Positions 1 to 9,489 of a stretch of DNA of 64,000 nt are shown here, in pieces. Source of the DNA: Verrucomicrobiota bacterium (GTDB lineage Bacteria > Verrucomicrobiota > Verrucomicrobiia > Opitutales > Opitutaceae). The notes under the pieces are model-generated. The model saw nothing but the letters and a program-made list of their open reading frames with translations, was not told the DNA's origin and made no database searches. Location of the stretch: assembly GCA_016871775.1 (NCBI GenBank), contig VHCI01000002.1, positions 21,506 through 85,505 on the forward strand, given 5' to 3'. The first letter of the stretch is position 1. The number at the start of each line of letters is the position of its first letter. Both the position numbers and the translations under genes were made by a program.

Positions 1-1103
1 CACGCTCACCCCTAGGCTGGCGATCAGCGCGAGCTCCTGAATGGTCGGGATTGGGATCACCATAATGGTGAAAAAGCCGATCGTGTCCGTGAGCAGCGCG
101 ATGATGCCCGGACCGATCAGCTGGCTGAAAGCCGCGCGCGCGGCCGCGGGGCCGTCCTGGCCCTTGAAGACCTCGTTGCGGAAGGTGCAGATCTTCTGCA
201 CCCCGTGGCTGACGCCGATGGCGAACACCAGAAACGGCACCAGAATGGAGAACAGGTCCACTCCCATCCCGAGGGCGGACACGATCCCCAGTTGCCAGAT
301 GACCGCCACCAGCGAGCACACGATGGGGGCGGCGGCCATTTTCCAGCGGCCCGCGTAGTTCCAGACCAGCAACGTGGTGACGACCAGCGCGACGGCGAAC
401 ATCAGACGGATGTTGTCTGCCGCGGCGGTTACGTCCCCGGCGATCTGCGCGAAACCAATGATGTGCGCGGTCACCCGCCCGCCGGTCGCGGTGGCCACGC
501 CCTCCCGGATCCGCTCCAGCCCCGCGGCCACGGTGGCATAATCGACACGCTGTCCGGTCGCCGGGTTGGTCTCGAGCAATTGGGCGCTGACGACCGCCGC
601 GGTGAAATCGTGGGCCACCAACTGCCCGAGCCGGCCTGACTTGAGGATGTTGTCGCGCACGCGGGCGAAGGCGGCCTGGGTCGGCTGGAAATCCGCCGGG
701 ATCACGTTGCCGCCCGCGAAGCCGTCCTCGATCACCTCGATGAAACGGACGTTCGGCGTGAAGAGGGACTGCACCTGTGGTCGATCGACCGCCGGGAGGA
801 AGGTCACCTCGTCCGTGACCCTCCGCAGCTGGACGAAAAACTCCGGGTTGAAGATGTCCCCCTCCCGGGCGACCAGGGCGACCAGGATCCGGTTGGCGCC
901 CCCGAAGGCCGCCTGGTGCTTGACGAAGGTCTGGATGTACGGGTGCCCGCGGGGCAGGGACTTGTCGAAGCTGGCGTCGACGCTGACACCGAGCGCCAGC
1001 CAGAGCATCCCGGCGGTGAGCGCGGTGAAGAGCGCCACCAGCACGTTTCGGTGCCGGAACATCCAGACCGTGAAACGGTCGAGGCGCGCGGGGCCCGGGC
1101 TCA
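1..1103 (-). CDS. RND superfamily (MMPL-type) exporter, partial, runs off the left edge
   Basis: Reverse complement reads MSPGPARLDRFTVWMFRHRNVLVALFTALTAGMLWLALGVSVDASFDKSLPRGHPYIQTF... then TM-rich ...GMGVDLFSILVPFLVFAIGVSHGVQKICTFRNEV...; open to position 1; follows YCF48/DUF1329/DUF1302 genes on the same strand. Confidence 0.85.
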
Positions 1104-2036
1104 TCGGAGGATCACGGGAGTGGCGCCTGCCTCGCCGAGCGCAAGCACGCCGCCGTCGGGGAGCTCAATCAGCTCGGCCACCGCGGTTGACGGCGCCCCC
1201 GGCACGAGGCTGAAGGTGCGCCCGTAGTCGCGGCTGAGGGCGAGGGCCCGGGGCGGCCCGCCGATGAGGATAAGGTTGGAACGCAGGCGGAGCCCCGTCG
1301 CGAGCAACCCGACGACCGGAGGGGCGATCTCCTGCCAGGTGTCCCCTTCGTCGGCGGAGCGGTAAAGGTGTCCGCGCAGTCCGTGCGCGATCAAGGTCCG
1401 GCGGTCGAGCGGGAGGACCCCGTGGAAGGAACCCTCGTACGGAGCCCTCAGCGGAACCCAGTTCAACCCCTCATCCCGGGAGCGGAGCAGGGTGCCCGAC
1501 TCACCGGCGAGGAACAGCGTGCCGGCCGCGCTGCGGCTGATGCGGTTCAAATGGGCGTCGCCTGCGAGAACTTGGCGGCGCTCCCAAGTCGCTCCCCCGT
1601 CGCCCGTGGAGACGTAAAGCCCGTAAGCGCCGACCGCGATGGCGTGCCGGGAGTCCAGCGCGAGCACGTCGAGGAAGGAATCCTGCAGGTTTTCACCTTG
1701 GAACTGGCGGGTCCAGATGGCGCCGCCGTCGCGGGTGCCAAGCACCAGCGCATCGTGACCAACGGCCCAGCCGATCCAGGGAGCGCCGTCGGCGGTCGGC
1801 GGGGCGAGGGCCACCCCGGTGAGAGTGGCCCGGGTGGGGGATTCCACCCGGCGCCAGCCGGCGGTGGGAGCGCGAGAGACCCAGATGCTCCCCCTCTCCC
1901 CGACGACCACGGCGACGGAGCCGCTGACGGCGCCGTCGAGCAGGAGACCCTGGGGCAAGGAGGGCTCCCCGGCGTCCAGCAACGCGGGGAGGATACAGGC
2001 GGCGAGGCTGGCCGCGAGGGGAGCGCGGGAACGCAT
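1101..2036 (-). CDS. YCF48/BNR-repeat-like (photosystem II stability factor-like) exported protein
   Basis: MRSRAPLAASLAACILPALLDAG signal peptide, repeated 'W...G..GLIL.S.D.G.TW' blades (STGDGGATWERR, RSRDEGLNWVPL, RSADEGDTWQEI); 4-bp overlap with the RND start. Confidence 0.8.
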   Translation of the reverse strand: MRSRAPLAASLAACILPALLDAGEPSLPQGLLLDGAVSGSVAVVVGERGSIWVSRAPTAGWRRVESPTRATLTGVALAPPTADGAPWIGWAVGHDALVLGTRDGGAIWTRQFQGENLQDSFLDVLALDSRHAIAVGAYGLYVSTGDGGATWERRQVLAGDAHLNRISRSAAGTLFLAGESGTLLRSRDEGLNWVPLRAPYEGSFHGVLPLDRRTLIAHGLRGHLYRSADEGDTWQEIAPPVVGLLATGLRLRSNLILIGGPPRALALSRDYGRTFSLVPGAPSTAVAELIELPDGGVLALGEAGATPVILR

Positions 2037-2043
2037 CCCGGCT

Positions 2044-3396
2044 TCAGCGGATGCCGTCGCGCCGCAGGGCCTCGGGGTTAAAGTCGGCCGGGGTGCGCTT
2101 GATGCTGAAGTCGTACATCCGGTTCTCGTTGTCGAGGCCGACGGCGAGGTAGCGCCCGTTCTGCAGGTCGTGGTGGACCTCGAGGGTGCTCCAGAAGGCC
2201 TGCACATCGTAATAATTGATGCAGTGGGCCTCGGACACGCGCCACAGCTGTCCGCGGCCGTCGTACTGGTCGGCCGCGAGGATCTGCCAAGAATCCTCGT
2301 CGATGTAAAAGGTGCGGCGGCTGTAGAGGTGGGAGGTACCGGTCTTGAGCTTGGCGTCGACCACCCAGACGCGGTGCAGCTCGTGGCGGGTCAGGTCGGG
2401 GTTGATGTGGTTGGGCTTGAGGACGTCGCCGACCTTCACGCCCTTGGCGTGGAGCTTGTAGGAGTTGTAGGGGACGAGCATCTCCTTCTTGCCGACAAGC
2501 GTCCACTCGTAGCGGTCGGGCGCGCCGTTGAACATGTCAAACTGGTCGCTGGTGCGCTGGCCGTCCGCGGCAGTGCCGGGGTTGTCATAGGCCACATTCG
2601 GGGCGCGGGTCACGCGGCGGCGGCCGGCGTTGTACACCCAGGCGCGGCGGGGCTCCTTGACCTGGTCCATCGTGTCCTGCGCGAGGAGGATGGTGCCGGC
2701 AAGGCGGGCCGGGGCCGTGACGGCCTGCTTGAAGAAGATCAGGGTGTTGGAGGACTCGAGCTCGTTGGCGGTGATGTCGGGCCGGGCGTAGTTGAAAAGG
2801 AACTCGTCCTCGAACTTAACCAGCTGGAAGCCGCCGCCGCGCTCGACCGCCGCCTGATCGATGTAGCGGGTCGCGGCGACGCCGCGGAAGCGGGTGAGTG
2901 AGTTCCAGAGGACCTCGAGCCCATTTTGCGGGAGGGGGAAGGGCGCGCCAACCGTCGCCCCGGCGATGCCGTTACCGCCCGAGACCAGCGTGGCGCTGGT
3001 GGCGTTCTGCCGCGTGGCGTCATAGACCCGCTGCGGATTGGAGGCGCTCCGGCGAGTGGGGTAGACGGTCAGCTTGTACGTCGGATGGGCCTGAAGCAGC
3101 GCCAGTTGCCCAGGGGTGAGCTGGGCTTGGTACTGAGCCGCGTTGGCCGCGGTCACAGTGAAGCGGGGCTGGTCGGCCGCGAATGGGTCAGGATGGTGCA
3201 TCCCGGGCTGGTAGCCGGCGGGCGGGTTGGTGATGCCGCCGGTCCAGGCCGGGATCGTGCCGTCGGCGTTGCCCTTGGCTTCAGCGCCGAGGGGCGTAAG
3301 GTCTTGGCCTAGGCGCGCGGCATCGGCGGCGGAGACGGCCGCGCAGGCGGCGCTGGCCGTGGCGGCTAGGAGGAGGGCGGAGGAGAGAACGTTCAT
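2044..3396 (-). CDS. DUF1329 domain-containing outer-membrane-associated lipoprotein-like protein
   Basis: MNVLSSALLLAATASAACAAVSAADAARLGQDLTPLGAEAKGNADGTIPAWTGGI..., typical DUF1329 start and order next to DUF1302. Confidence 0.88.
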   Translation of the reverse strand: MNVLSSALLLAATASAACAAVSAADAARLGQDLTPLGAEAKGNADGTIPAWTGGITNPPAGYQPGMHHPDPFAADQPRFTVTAANAAQYQAQLTPGQLALLQAHPTYKLTVYPTRRSASNPQRVYDATRQNATSATLVSGGNGIAGATVGAPFPLPQNGLEVLWNSLTRFRGVAATRYIDQAAVERGGGFQLVKFEDEFLFNYARPDITANELESSNTLIFFKQAVTAPARLAGTILLAQDTMDQVKEPRRAWVYNAGRRRVTRAPNVAYDNPGTAADGQRTSDQFDMFNGAPDRYEWTLVGKKEMLVPYNSYKLHAKGVKVGDVLKPNHINPDLTRHELHRVWVVDAKLKTGTSHLYSRRTFYIDEDSWQILAADQYDGRGQLWRVSEAHCINYYDVQAFWSTLEVHHDLQNGRYLAVGLDNENRMYDFSIKRTPADFNPEALRRDGIR

Positions 3397-3416
3397 GGGA
3401 CGGGGTCCGTGGGGGT

Positions 3417-5372
3417 TCAGAAGGAGTATTTGAGGGTGGTCGCGACGTAATCGCGGTCCGACAGCAGGTTGAATTTGCCGGCGCCGGTGAAGTTCACGTA
3501 GCGCAGCTCGAGGGACCAGGCGTTGCGGTAGGTGAATTCGACCGCGACGTTCACGCTCTTCCGGCCGGCGATGAAGTTGCCGAGCGGGAGCGGGGTGACG
3601 CCCTTGACGTCGTGGGTGAAGGCGAGGGTGGGCTGAAGGTTCACGTTCGGCAGCACGTTGTTGTAGTCGAGGCGCGCCAGCAGCTGGTAGCCCCAGGAGA
3701 ACGGATCCGCGAAAGCGGACGTCGCAGTCGCGGGCACCTGCGGGAAGCCGGCCGTGTTCAGCGCGGCCTGCGAGCCGCCGGTGAAGGTGCCGGGGCCGTC
3801 GTAACGAAGGACATCCTTCGATGGCAGGTTCGCCCACACGCCGCCAACCTCGCCGAGGACGGTCAGCTGCTGGGAGCCGAGGGTCGGCCCGAAGACCTTG
3901 GTCAGCGTCGACTGCGCGGTCCAGACGCGGTGCCGGCGGTAGCCGCTGATCTCGCGGCCATACTGGCCGAGGTAGTTGCCCAGCTGGTTGGCGGACGCGA
4001 ACTGCGGCGCGAGGGAGGAGAGCGTCGCGAACAGGAGCTCGACGTCATCGATCTGCAGCGGGACATCATTCTTGAGCGAAACCTCGCCCTGCCAGGAGAT
4101 GCCGGAGCCGCCCAGGGAGGTGTTGAAGCTGAGGCCGAAAAGGTTGAGGTCCTCGGCGTACTCCGTGAAGTAACGCCCGGAGGCGGCCGCGGTGAGCAAC
4201 GCGATCTGGCGGGCGCCGGCGATTGCAGCCTGGACCTGCGGGCTCTGGAGGGTGGCGATCTCGACGGGCGTGAGGGTCGTCGGCGCGAGGGAGGACTTCA
4301 CGATTATCTGGAAGATCGCGCCCGCCTGGGCGGAGGCCTGCGCGGCCGGCAAACCACCGCGCATGAAGGCGGCGGTCAGGGGGCCGGTAAGGTTGGTGTC
4401 GATCGGCGTGGTGGGGGTGCGGGCGCTGATGATCGGGGAACGGCTGTTGTAGCGCGCGTAGTACAGGCCGAACTCGGTGTTGTTGAGGCCCTTGGCCAGG
4501 ATGCGGGAGGAGACGCCGAACTGGTTGTAGTTGCCGGCGTCACGATCCTCGGCCCGGGAGATGCCGCCGATGGTGCTGCCCTGGTCGGCGATGCTGCCGA
4601 AGCCGAGCCAGACCGTGCGGCCGCCGCGGGTCGCGAAGTCGTTGGTCGAGAAGTAGGTGCCGGCGGGCTCCAACTCGTTCCGGCGGAATTCCAGCAGCCA
4701 GAAGGGCTCTACCGTGATCTCGGGCGTGAGGCCGATCGAGGCCTTCACCATATTCACCGGCAACAGGGCTTCCTTCAGCTCGGAGCCGGGTACCCGCAGC
4801 TTCGACAGGTCGGCCGCGTTGACAACGTTGATCCCGTTGGGGATAAAGGTGCTCTCGCCCAGACTCAGTACCTGCCGGCCGATGCGGAGGTCGAAGGGCA
4901 GGCCGCCGGCGACGTCCGTCTTCACCCGGCCGTAGAGATCTAGCAGCTGCGCGCCCTTGACCGTACGGTCGAGGGCCTGATCCGACAGCGGTGTGCGCAG
5001 GGTCTGGTCGGCCTTGAAGTCGTTGTACCAGTAGCCGCGGGCCAGCGCCCCGAAGTTGCCGTAGCGGACCTCAAGGTCGTGGTTGCCCTTGAGCAGCTGG
5101 GAGACCCATCCCTTGCCGTAGTTGAGGTTGCCGTCGTCGGAGTTGACCGAGTTCTGCGCTCCGGGGACGCCTTGGAAGGCGCTCGTGAAGCCGTACATAT
5201 TCCGGTCCGGGTTCTGCAGCCGGTAGAGGCCGCCAAAGGAGAGCGTGGAGTCGAAGCTCACCTTGAGCTCGCCCTCGGAGAGCTGGAGGGCGGAGGCGGA
5301 CGGCAGCGCGGCGGCAAGGCCGAGGCCGAGGACGAGGCCGGAAAGGATCCGGCGGGGCGGGGGCAGGTTCAT
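3417..5372 (-). CDS. DUF1302 family outer-membrane protein
   Basis: 651 aa, signal peptide, aromatic/Gly-rich beta-barrel-like composition, terminal F (KYSF); adjacent DUF1329. Confidence 0.85.
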   Translation of the reverse strand: MNLPPPRRILSGLVLGLGLAAALPSASALQLSEGELKVSFDSTLSFGGLYRLQNPDRNMYGFTSAFQGVPGAQNSVNSDDGNLNYGKGWVSQLLKGNHDLEVRYGNFGALARGYWYNDFKADQTLRTPLSDQALDRTVKGAQLLDLYGRVKTDVAGGLPFDLRIGRQVLSLGESTFIPNGINVVNAADLSKLRVPGSELKEALLPVNMVKASIGLTPEITVEPFWLLEFRRNELEPAGTYFSTNDFATRGGRTVWLGFGSIADQGSTIGGISRAEDRDAGNYNQFGVSSRILAKGLNNTEFGLYYARYNSRSPIISARTPTTPIDTNLTGPLTAAFMRGGLPAAQASAQAGAIFQIIVKSSLAPTTLTPVEIATLQSPQVQAAIAGARQIALLTAAASGRYFTEYAEDLNLFGLSFNTSLGGSGISWQGEVSLKNDVPLQIDDVELLFATLSSLAPQFASANQLGNYLGQYGREISGYRRHRVWTAQSTLTKVFGPTLGSQQLTVLGEVGGVWANLPSKDVLRYDGPGTFTGGSQAALNTAGFPQVPATATSAFADPFSWGYQLLARLDYNNVLPNVNLQPTLAFTHDVKGVTPLPLGNFIAGRKSVNVAVEFTYRNAWSLELRYVNFTGAGKFNLLSDRDYVATTLKYSF

Positions 5373-5572
5373 AGTTGGATCAGGGTCGCGGCCGGTCCGG
5401 CACGGAATTTTCGCCGGCGATCGCGGGGTGTTAAAGGGTGTTAAAAGCCCCGAAGTCCCCGTCCCGCAAGGGCGAAAGCGCCTTGGCCCGCTATCTGGGC
5501 CATTCCCCTGCGGGGGCGGGGCGCGTCGGGAAACCGCTTTGCGCCCGCCGCGGAAACGTGCCTCGCTAGGGA

Positions 5573-7123
5573 ATGACTTGGTCCGACCCGCCCCCGCTTT
5601 CCCGCCTCGAATTCCTCCAAACCGGGGCCGCCGCCCTGCTCGCCGCGGCGCCAGTCGCCGCCGTGGCGGCTGCTGCCTCGACGCCTGGCCGCGCCGGGAT
5701 CATCGCGGCCGAGAACGCGCGCGAGGGATCGCGCGACTGGCAGCTGACCCGGGTCCGGGTCGACCAAGACGGATTCCGCTCCCCTGCAGTGGAGGGCTAT
5801 TGCTCACGCCAGAGCGTGCAGGCGGGGGACCGGATCGAGGTGATGATCTCGACCAATCCGCCGCGGCCGGTGCGGCTGGAGCTGTTCCGAACCGGTTACT
5901 ATGGCGGCCGCGGGGCACGGAAGGTAGCCGAGTTGGGACCGCTGGAGACCCGCACTCAGCCGACACCGACCCCGGGCGAAAAGAATCTCCACGAGTGCCG
6001 CTGGGAGCCTTCTGCCGCCCTCACCATCCCCGCGGACTGGGTCAGTGGGGTCTACCTCGGACGGCTCACCACCATCCCGGCGGCGGCGGACGAGCCCTAC
6101 TGGCAGAGCCACATCGTCTTCATCGTGCGGGACGACCGCCCGGCGGACATTCTCTTCCAGTGTTCGGACAATACCTGGCAGGCTTACAACCGGTGGCCGA
6201 ACCGCTTTTCTGTCTACACGCATCCCAAGGGAAACCAGGGCCCGTGGGCCGACGTGAGTTTCGACCGCCCATACGGCCGCGAGGCCCAGTGGAGCAGCGT
6301 GGTCAATGATCCGCGCACCGTGGGCTCCGGCGAGTGGCTCTGCTTCGAGTTCCCGCTGGCCTACTGGCTGGAACAGCACGGCTACGACGTCACCTATTGC
6401 TCCAACAGCGACCTGTTGACCCCCGACCGAGCGCTCCGCTGCCGCGCCTTTCTCAGCGTGGGTCACGATGAATATTGGGACATCCGGCAGTACCGAAGCG
6501 TGGAGCGGCTGCGCGACTCCGGCGTGAGCCTGCTGTTCTTGTGCGGCAACTCGGTGTGCTGGGTCACGCCCTTCCGCCCCGCGCTCGACGGCCGGCCCAA
6601 CCGCATCATTTTCCGCGGCGGTCCCTTCGGCGGGGAACAATCTTACGCCCGCGAGCGGCACGAACGCCACGGGCCTTTTCCCCACCGCGGACCCGACGAG
6701 GGCCTTTTGATGGGGGCGCGCAACGTGGAGCCGATCAACGGTGGCGGCGACTGGACCTGCCGCCTGCCGGGGCATTGGCTCTTCGGTGGCACCGGGATGC
6801 AGGCCGGCGAGAGCATCCCCGGCCTTATCGGCTGGGAGTACCATGGGCAGCCGGCGACCGAGATTCCCGGGCTCGAGGTGGTGGCGGCCGGCACGGCCTG
6901 GGTCAGCGGGGTGCGGCCCCAGCAGTGGGCGGCCACCCTTTATCCCGGGCCGAAGGACAACTTTGTTTTCAACGCCTCTACCATCTGGTGGGCGCAGGCC
7001 CTGTCGTCGCCGCCCGGACACGTTCTGCCTTGGTCGCACTGGAGCCGCCCGCACGGCCCGGACGAGCGGGTGCAGCGGATGACGCGCAACCTGCTCGCGC
7101 GCGCCCTCGGACGCGAGGGGTAG
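5573..7123 (+). CDS. N,N-dimethylformamidase beta-subunit-like (DMFA2-type) exported protein
   Basis: 516 aa; ...RVDQDGFRSPAVEGYCSRQSVQAGDRIEVMISTNPPRPVRLELFRTGYYGGRGARKV...FSVYTHPKGNQGPWADVSFDRPY...FLSVGHDEYWDIRQYRSVERLRDSGVSLLFLCGNSVCW. Confidence 0.8.
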   Translation: MTWSDPPPLSRLEFLQTGAAALLAAAPVAAVAAAASTPGRAGIIAAENAREGSRDWQLTRVRVDQDGFRSPAVEGYCSRQSVQAGDRIEVMISTNPPRPVRLELFRTGYYGGRGARKVAELGPLETRTQPTPTPGEKNLHECRWEPSAALTIPADWVSGVYLGRLTTIPAAADEPYWQSHIVFIVRDDRPADILFQCSDNTWQAYNRWPNRFSVYTHPKGNQGPWADVSFDRPYGREAQWSSVVNDPRTVGSGEWLCFEFPLAYWLEQHGYDVTYCSNSDLLTPDRALRCRAFLSVGHDEYWDIRQYRSVERLRDSGVSLLFLCGNSVCWVTPFRPALDGRPNRIIFRGGPFGGEQSYARERHERHGPFPHRGPDEGLLMGARNVEPINGGGDWTCRLPGHWLFGGTGMQAGESIPGLIGWEYHGQPATEIPGLEVVAAGTAWVSGVRPQQWAATLYPGPKDNFVFNASTIWWAQALSSPPGHVLPWSHWSRPHGPDERVQRMTRNLLARALGREG

Positions 7124-7132
7124 GCCGCGAGC

Positions 7133-8023
7133 TCAGACGGTGCAGAGGCGCACCGCCGCCCGGAGCGAGGTCAGCGGGTCGCGGGTGGGCAGGAACTCCT
7201 GGCCGACGAAGCCCCGGTAGCCCGTCGCCTGGATGGCGCGCATGATGGCCGGGTAGTTCAGCTCCTGCGCGTCCTGCGGCTCGAATTCGTGGCGCCCGGG
7301 GTTCCCCGCGGTGTGGTAGTGGGCGATCCACGCGGCGTTCGTCTGGATGGTGCGGATGACGTCCCCCTCCATTATCTGCATATGGTAGATGTCATAAAGC
7401 AGCTTGAAGCGCTCCGAGCCAACGCGGCGGCACAGTTCGACACCCCACGCGGTGCGGTCGCACATATAATCGCGGTGGTTCACCCTCGAGTTCAGCAATT
7501 CCATTACGAGGGTCACGCGGTGCTTCTCTGCGGTGGCCACCAGGCGGCGCAGGCCGGCCGCGCAGTGCTCCAGCCCCTGCAAGTCGTCGAGGCCGTCGCG
7601 GTTGCCTGAGAAGCAGATCAGGTTCTCGAAGCCGGCCGCGGCGACCTCAGGGATCCGGCGTTCGTAGAGCGCGATCAGAGTCTCGTGGTGTTCGGGGCGG
7701 TTGAACGCCTTCGTGATGCCACCCACGGTGACCCCCGCGGCCGTCTTGCCGGTCGGATTGCTCACCATCGCGCAATGGAGCCCGTGACGGGCGAGGGTGG
7801 GGAAGTCCGCCGGATTGAGGAGTTCCACCGATTCGAGGCCGATCTCGCGGGCGGCCGTGCAGACGGCTTCCAGCGAGATGTCCTTGTAACACCATTTGCA
7901 GGCGGAATGGCGGATGCGACCCGGAGCGGGGGCGGGCGTGGCGGCTCGGGCGCGGAGCGCGGAGAGGCTGGCGGCGCCGGCGAGGGAGCGCAGGGCGTCA
8001 CGGCGGGAGAGGCGGGGTTTCAT
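7133..8023 (-). CDS. Tat-signal sugar phosphate isomerase/epimerase (hydroxypyruvate isomerase-like TIM barrel)
   Basis: [20 protein letters not shown] Tat-like signal; [40 protein letters not shown] motif of Hyi-like family. Confidence 0.85.
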   Translation of the reverse strand: MKPRLSRRDALRSLAGAASLSALRARAATPAPAPGRIRHSACKWCYKDISLEAVCTAAREIGLESVELLNPADFPTLARHGLHCAMVSNPTGKTAAGVTVGGITKAFNRPEHHETLIALYERRIPEVAAAGFENLICFSGNRDGLDDLQGLEHCAAGLRRLVATAEKHRVTLVMELLNSRVNHRDYMCDRTAWGVELCRRVGSERFKLLYDIYHMQIMEGDVIRTIQTNAAWIAHYHTAGNPGRHEFEPQDAQELNYPAIMRAIQATGYRGFVGQEFLPTRDPLTSLRAAVRLCTV

Positions 8024-8124
8024 CGGTGACGGTACGCTGCGGTGTCGGGCGTAGTTTTGGCAAGGTTGGAGCCGGGCTTGCGGCCGCGACTTGCGCCGCG
8101 CCGTGTCGATGCTACAAGCGAGCA

Positions 8125-8847
8125 ATGAGCTCTGCCGTTACCCTCTCGCGCCGCACGTTAGTCAAGACGCTCGGATCCGGCCTCGCGGTCCTCCCGGGCG
8201 CTTACCGGCTCGCCGCCGCGCCCGTCGCCGGTACGCCCCAGCCCTTCACGCTGCCGGCCCTGCCTTACGCCTATGCCGCTTTGGAGCCGCACTTCGACGC
8301 CCGGACGATGGAGATCCACCACTCCAAGCATCACCAAGCCTACATCACGAGCGCCAACACGGCGCTGGCCTCCCACCCGGCGCTGCGGAACCGGAGCGCC
8401 GAGGAACTGGTGAAGGATCTGGCGGCGGTGCCGGAGGCCATCCGCACCGCGGTCCGCAACCACGTGGGGGGGCACCTCAACCACGCGCTGTTCTGGGATG
8501 TGATCGCCCCGCGAGCCGGCGGAGCCCCGTCGGGCGCTCTGGCGGCGGCGCTGCAGGAGCGCTTCGGCTCCCTGGACACGTTTCGTGCCCAGTTCACGGA
8601 TGCCGCGATGAAGCGGTTCGGCAGCGGCTGGGCGTGGTTGACGATCAAGGCTGGTCGGCTCGAGGTCTCGTCCACTGCCAACCAAGACTCGCCGCTGATG
8701 GAGGGCGCGGTCCCGCTGCTCGGGCTGGATGTCTGGGAGCACGCCTACTACCTGCAGTACCAGAACCGCCGGTCGGATTTCGTCGCCGCCTTCTGGAACC
8801 TGGTAGCCTGGGAACGCGTCGCCGCTCGCTACACCGCCGCCCGCTGA
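8125..8847 (+). CDS. Superoxide dismutase (Fe/Mn) with N-terminal Tat-like signal
   Basis: [83 protein letters not shown]. Confidence 0.93.
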   Translation: MSSAVTLSRRTLVKTLGSGLAVLPGAYRLAAAPVAGTPQPFTLPALPYAYAALEPHFDARTMEIHHSKHHQAYITSANTALASHPALRNRSAEELVKDLAAVPEAIRTAVRNHVGGHLNHALFWDVIAPRAGGAPSGALAAALQERFGSLDTFRAQFTDAAMKRFGSGWAWLTIKAGRLEVSSTANQDSPLMEGAVPLLGLDVWEHAYYLQYQNRRSDFVAAFWNLVAWERVAARYTAAR

Positions 8848-8872
8848 CGGCGGTGCGGGGCGTCCGTGGCGG

Positions 8873-9379
8873 TCACCGCTGGGTCGCCGGCGGCGCGACG
8901 CCGGAAAATTCCAGCCTATGGGCGACCTCCCGGTAGCCCTTCCCGCGCAATTCCTCGCGTGCCTTCGCCGCCGCCTTCTGCAGTTCGCCGGAAACCTCTG
9001 CGGAGAGCGGAGCAAGCTTGCCGGAGGAGCGGCAAATCACGTGATAGGTTTCCGGCTGTCCGAGGGTGATCTGGTAGAGTGACGTGCCCTCATGGATCAC
9101 CGCGCGATGCACAAGGCCGCCGCGCTCGAAGGCCGCCATGCCCCGGTAAACGGTCACAAGATTGCAGGCCGCGGCCGGCAGGCCGGCGTGGAGGTGCTCG
9201 ATCGAGACCGGGCTGGTCTGCCGGCAGAGGGCCGCAAGAATTTTCATCCTCGGCTGGGTGACTCGCAACCCAGCCGACTTGAGGCGTGACTTGGCGAGGA
9301 TCAGGCGCGGGTCGGTCTCCATAGGGGACGAGGCGTTTTCAGCCGAGGAGTTTTCGGCGGTGGGCAGGGTGGGGGACAT
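8873..9379 (-). CDS. Fur family transcriptional regulator (atypical metal site)
   Basis: KSAGLRVTQPRMKILAALCRQTSPVSIEHLHAGLPAAACNLVTVYRGMAAFERGGLVHR; YHVICRSSGK. Confidence 0.85.
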   Translation of the reverse strand: MSPTLPTAENSSAENASSPMETDPRLILAKSRLKSAGLRVTQPRMKILAALCRQTSPVSIEHLHAGLPAAACNLVTVYRGMAAFERGGLVHRAVIHEGTSLYQITLGQPETYHVICRSSGKLAPLSAEVSGELQKAAAKAREELRGKGYREVAHRLEFSGVAPPATQR

Positions 9380-9489
9380 GGGCAATCGCGTAAGGCTAGA
9401 CGCTGCAAAACGGTGGGGGTTGCGCTCGCGAAATTCACGCGGTGCGGGATTGCACCGCACCGTCCCGTGTGCCTATTCGGGCGGGTATC

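Noticed and set aside
3612-4943. 443-aa plus-strand ORF
   Set aside because: Antisense to the DUF1302 gene
5804-7054. 416-aa minus-strand ORF
   Set aside because: Antisense to the DMFase-like gene; no domain signal
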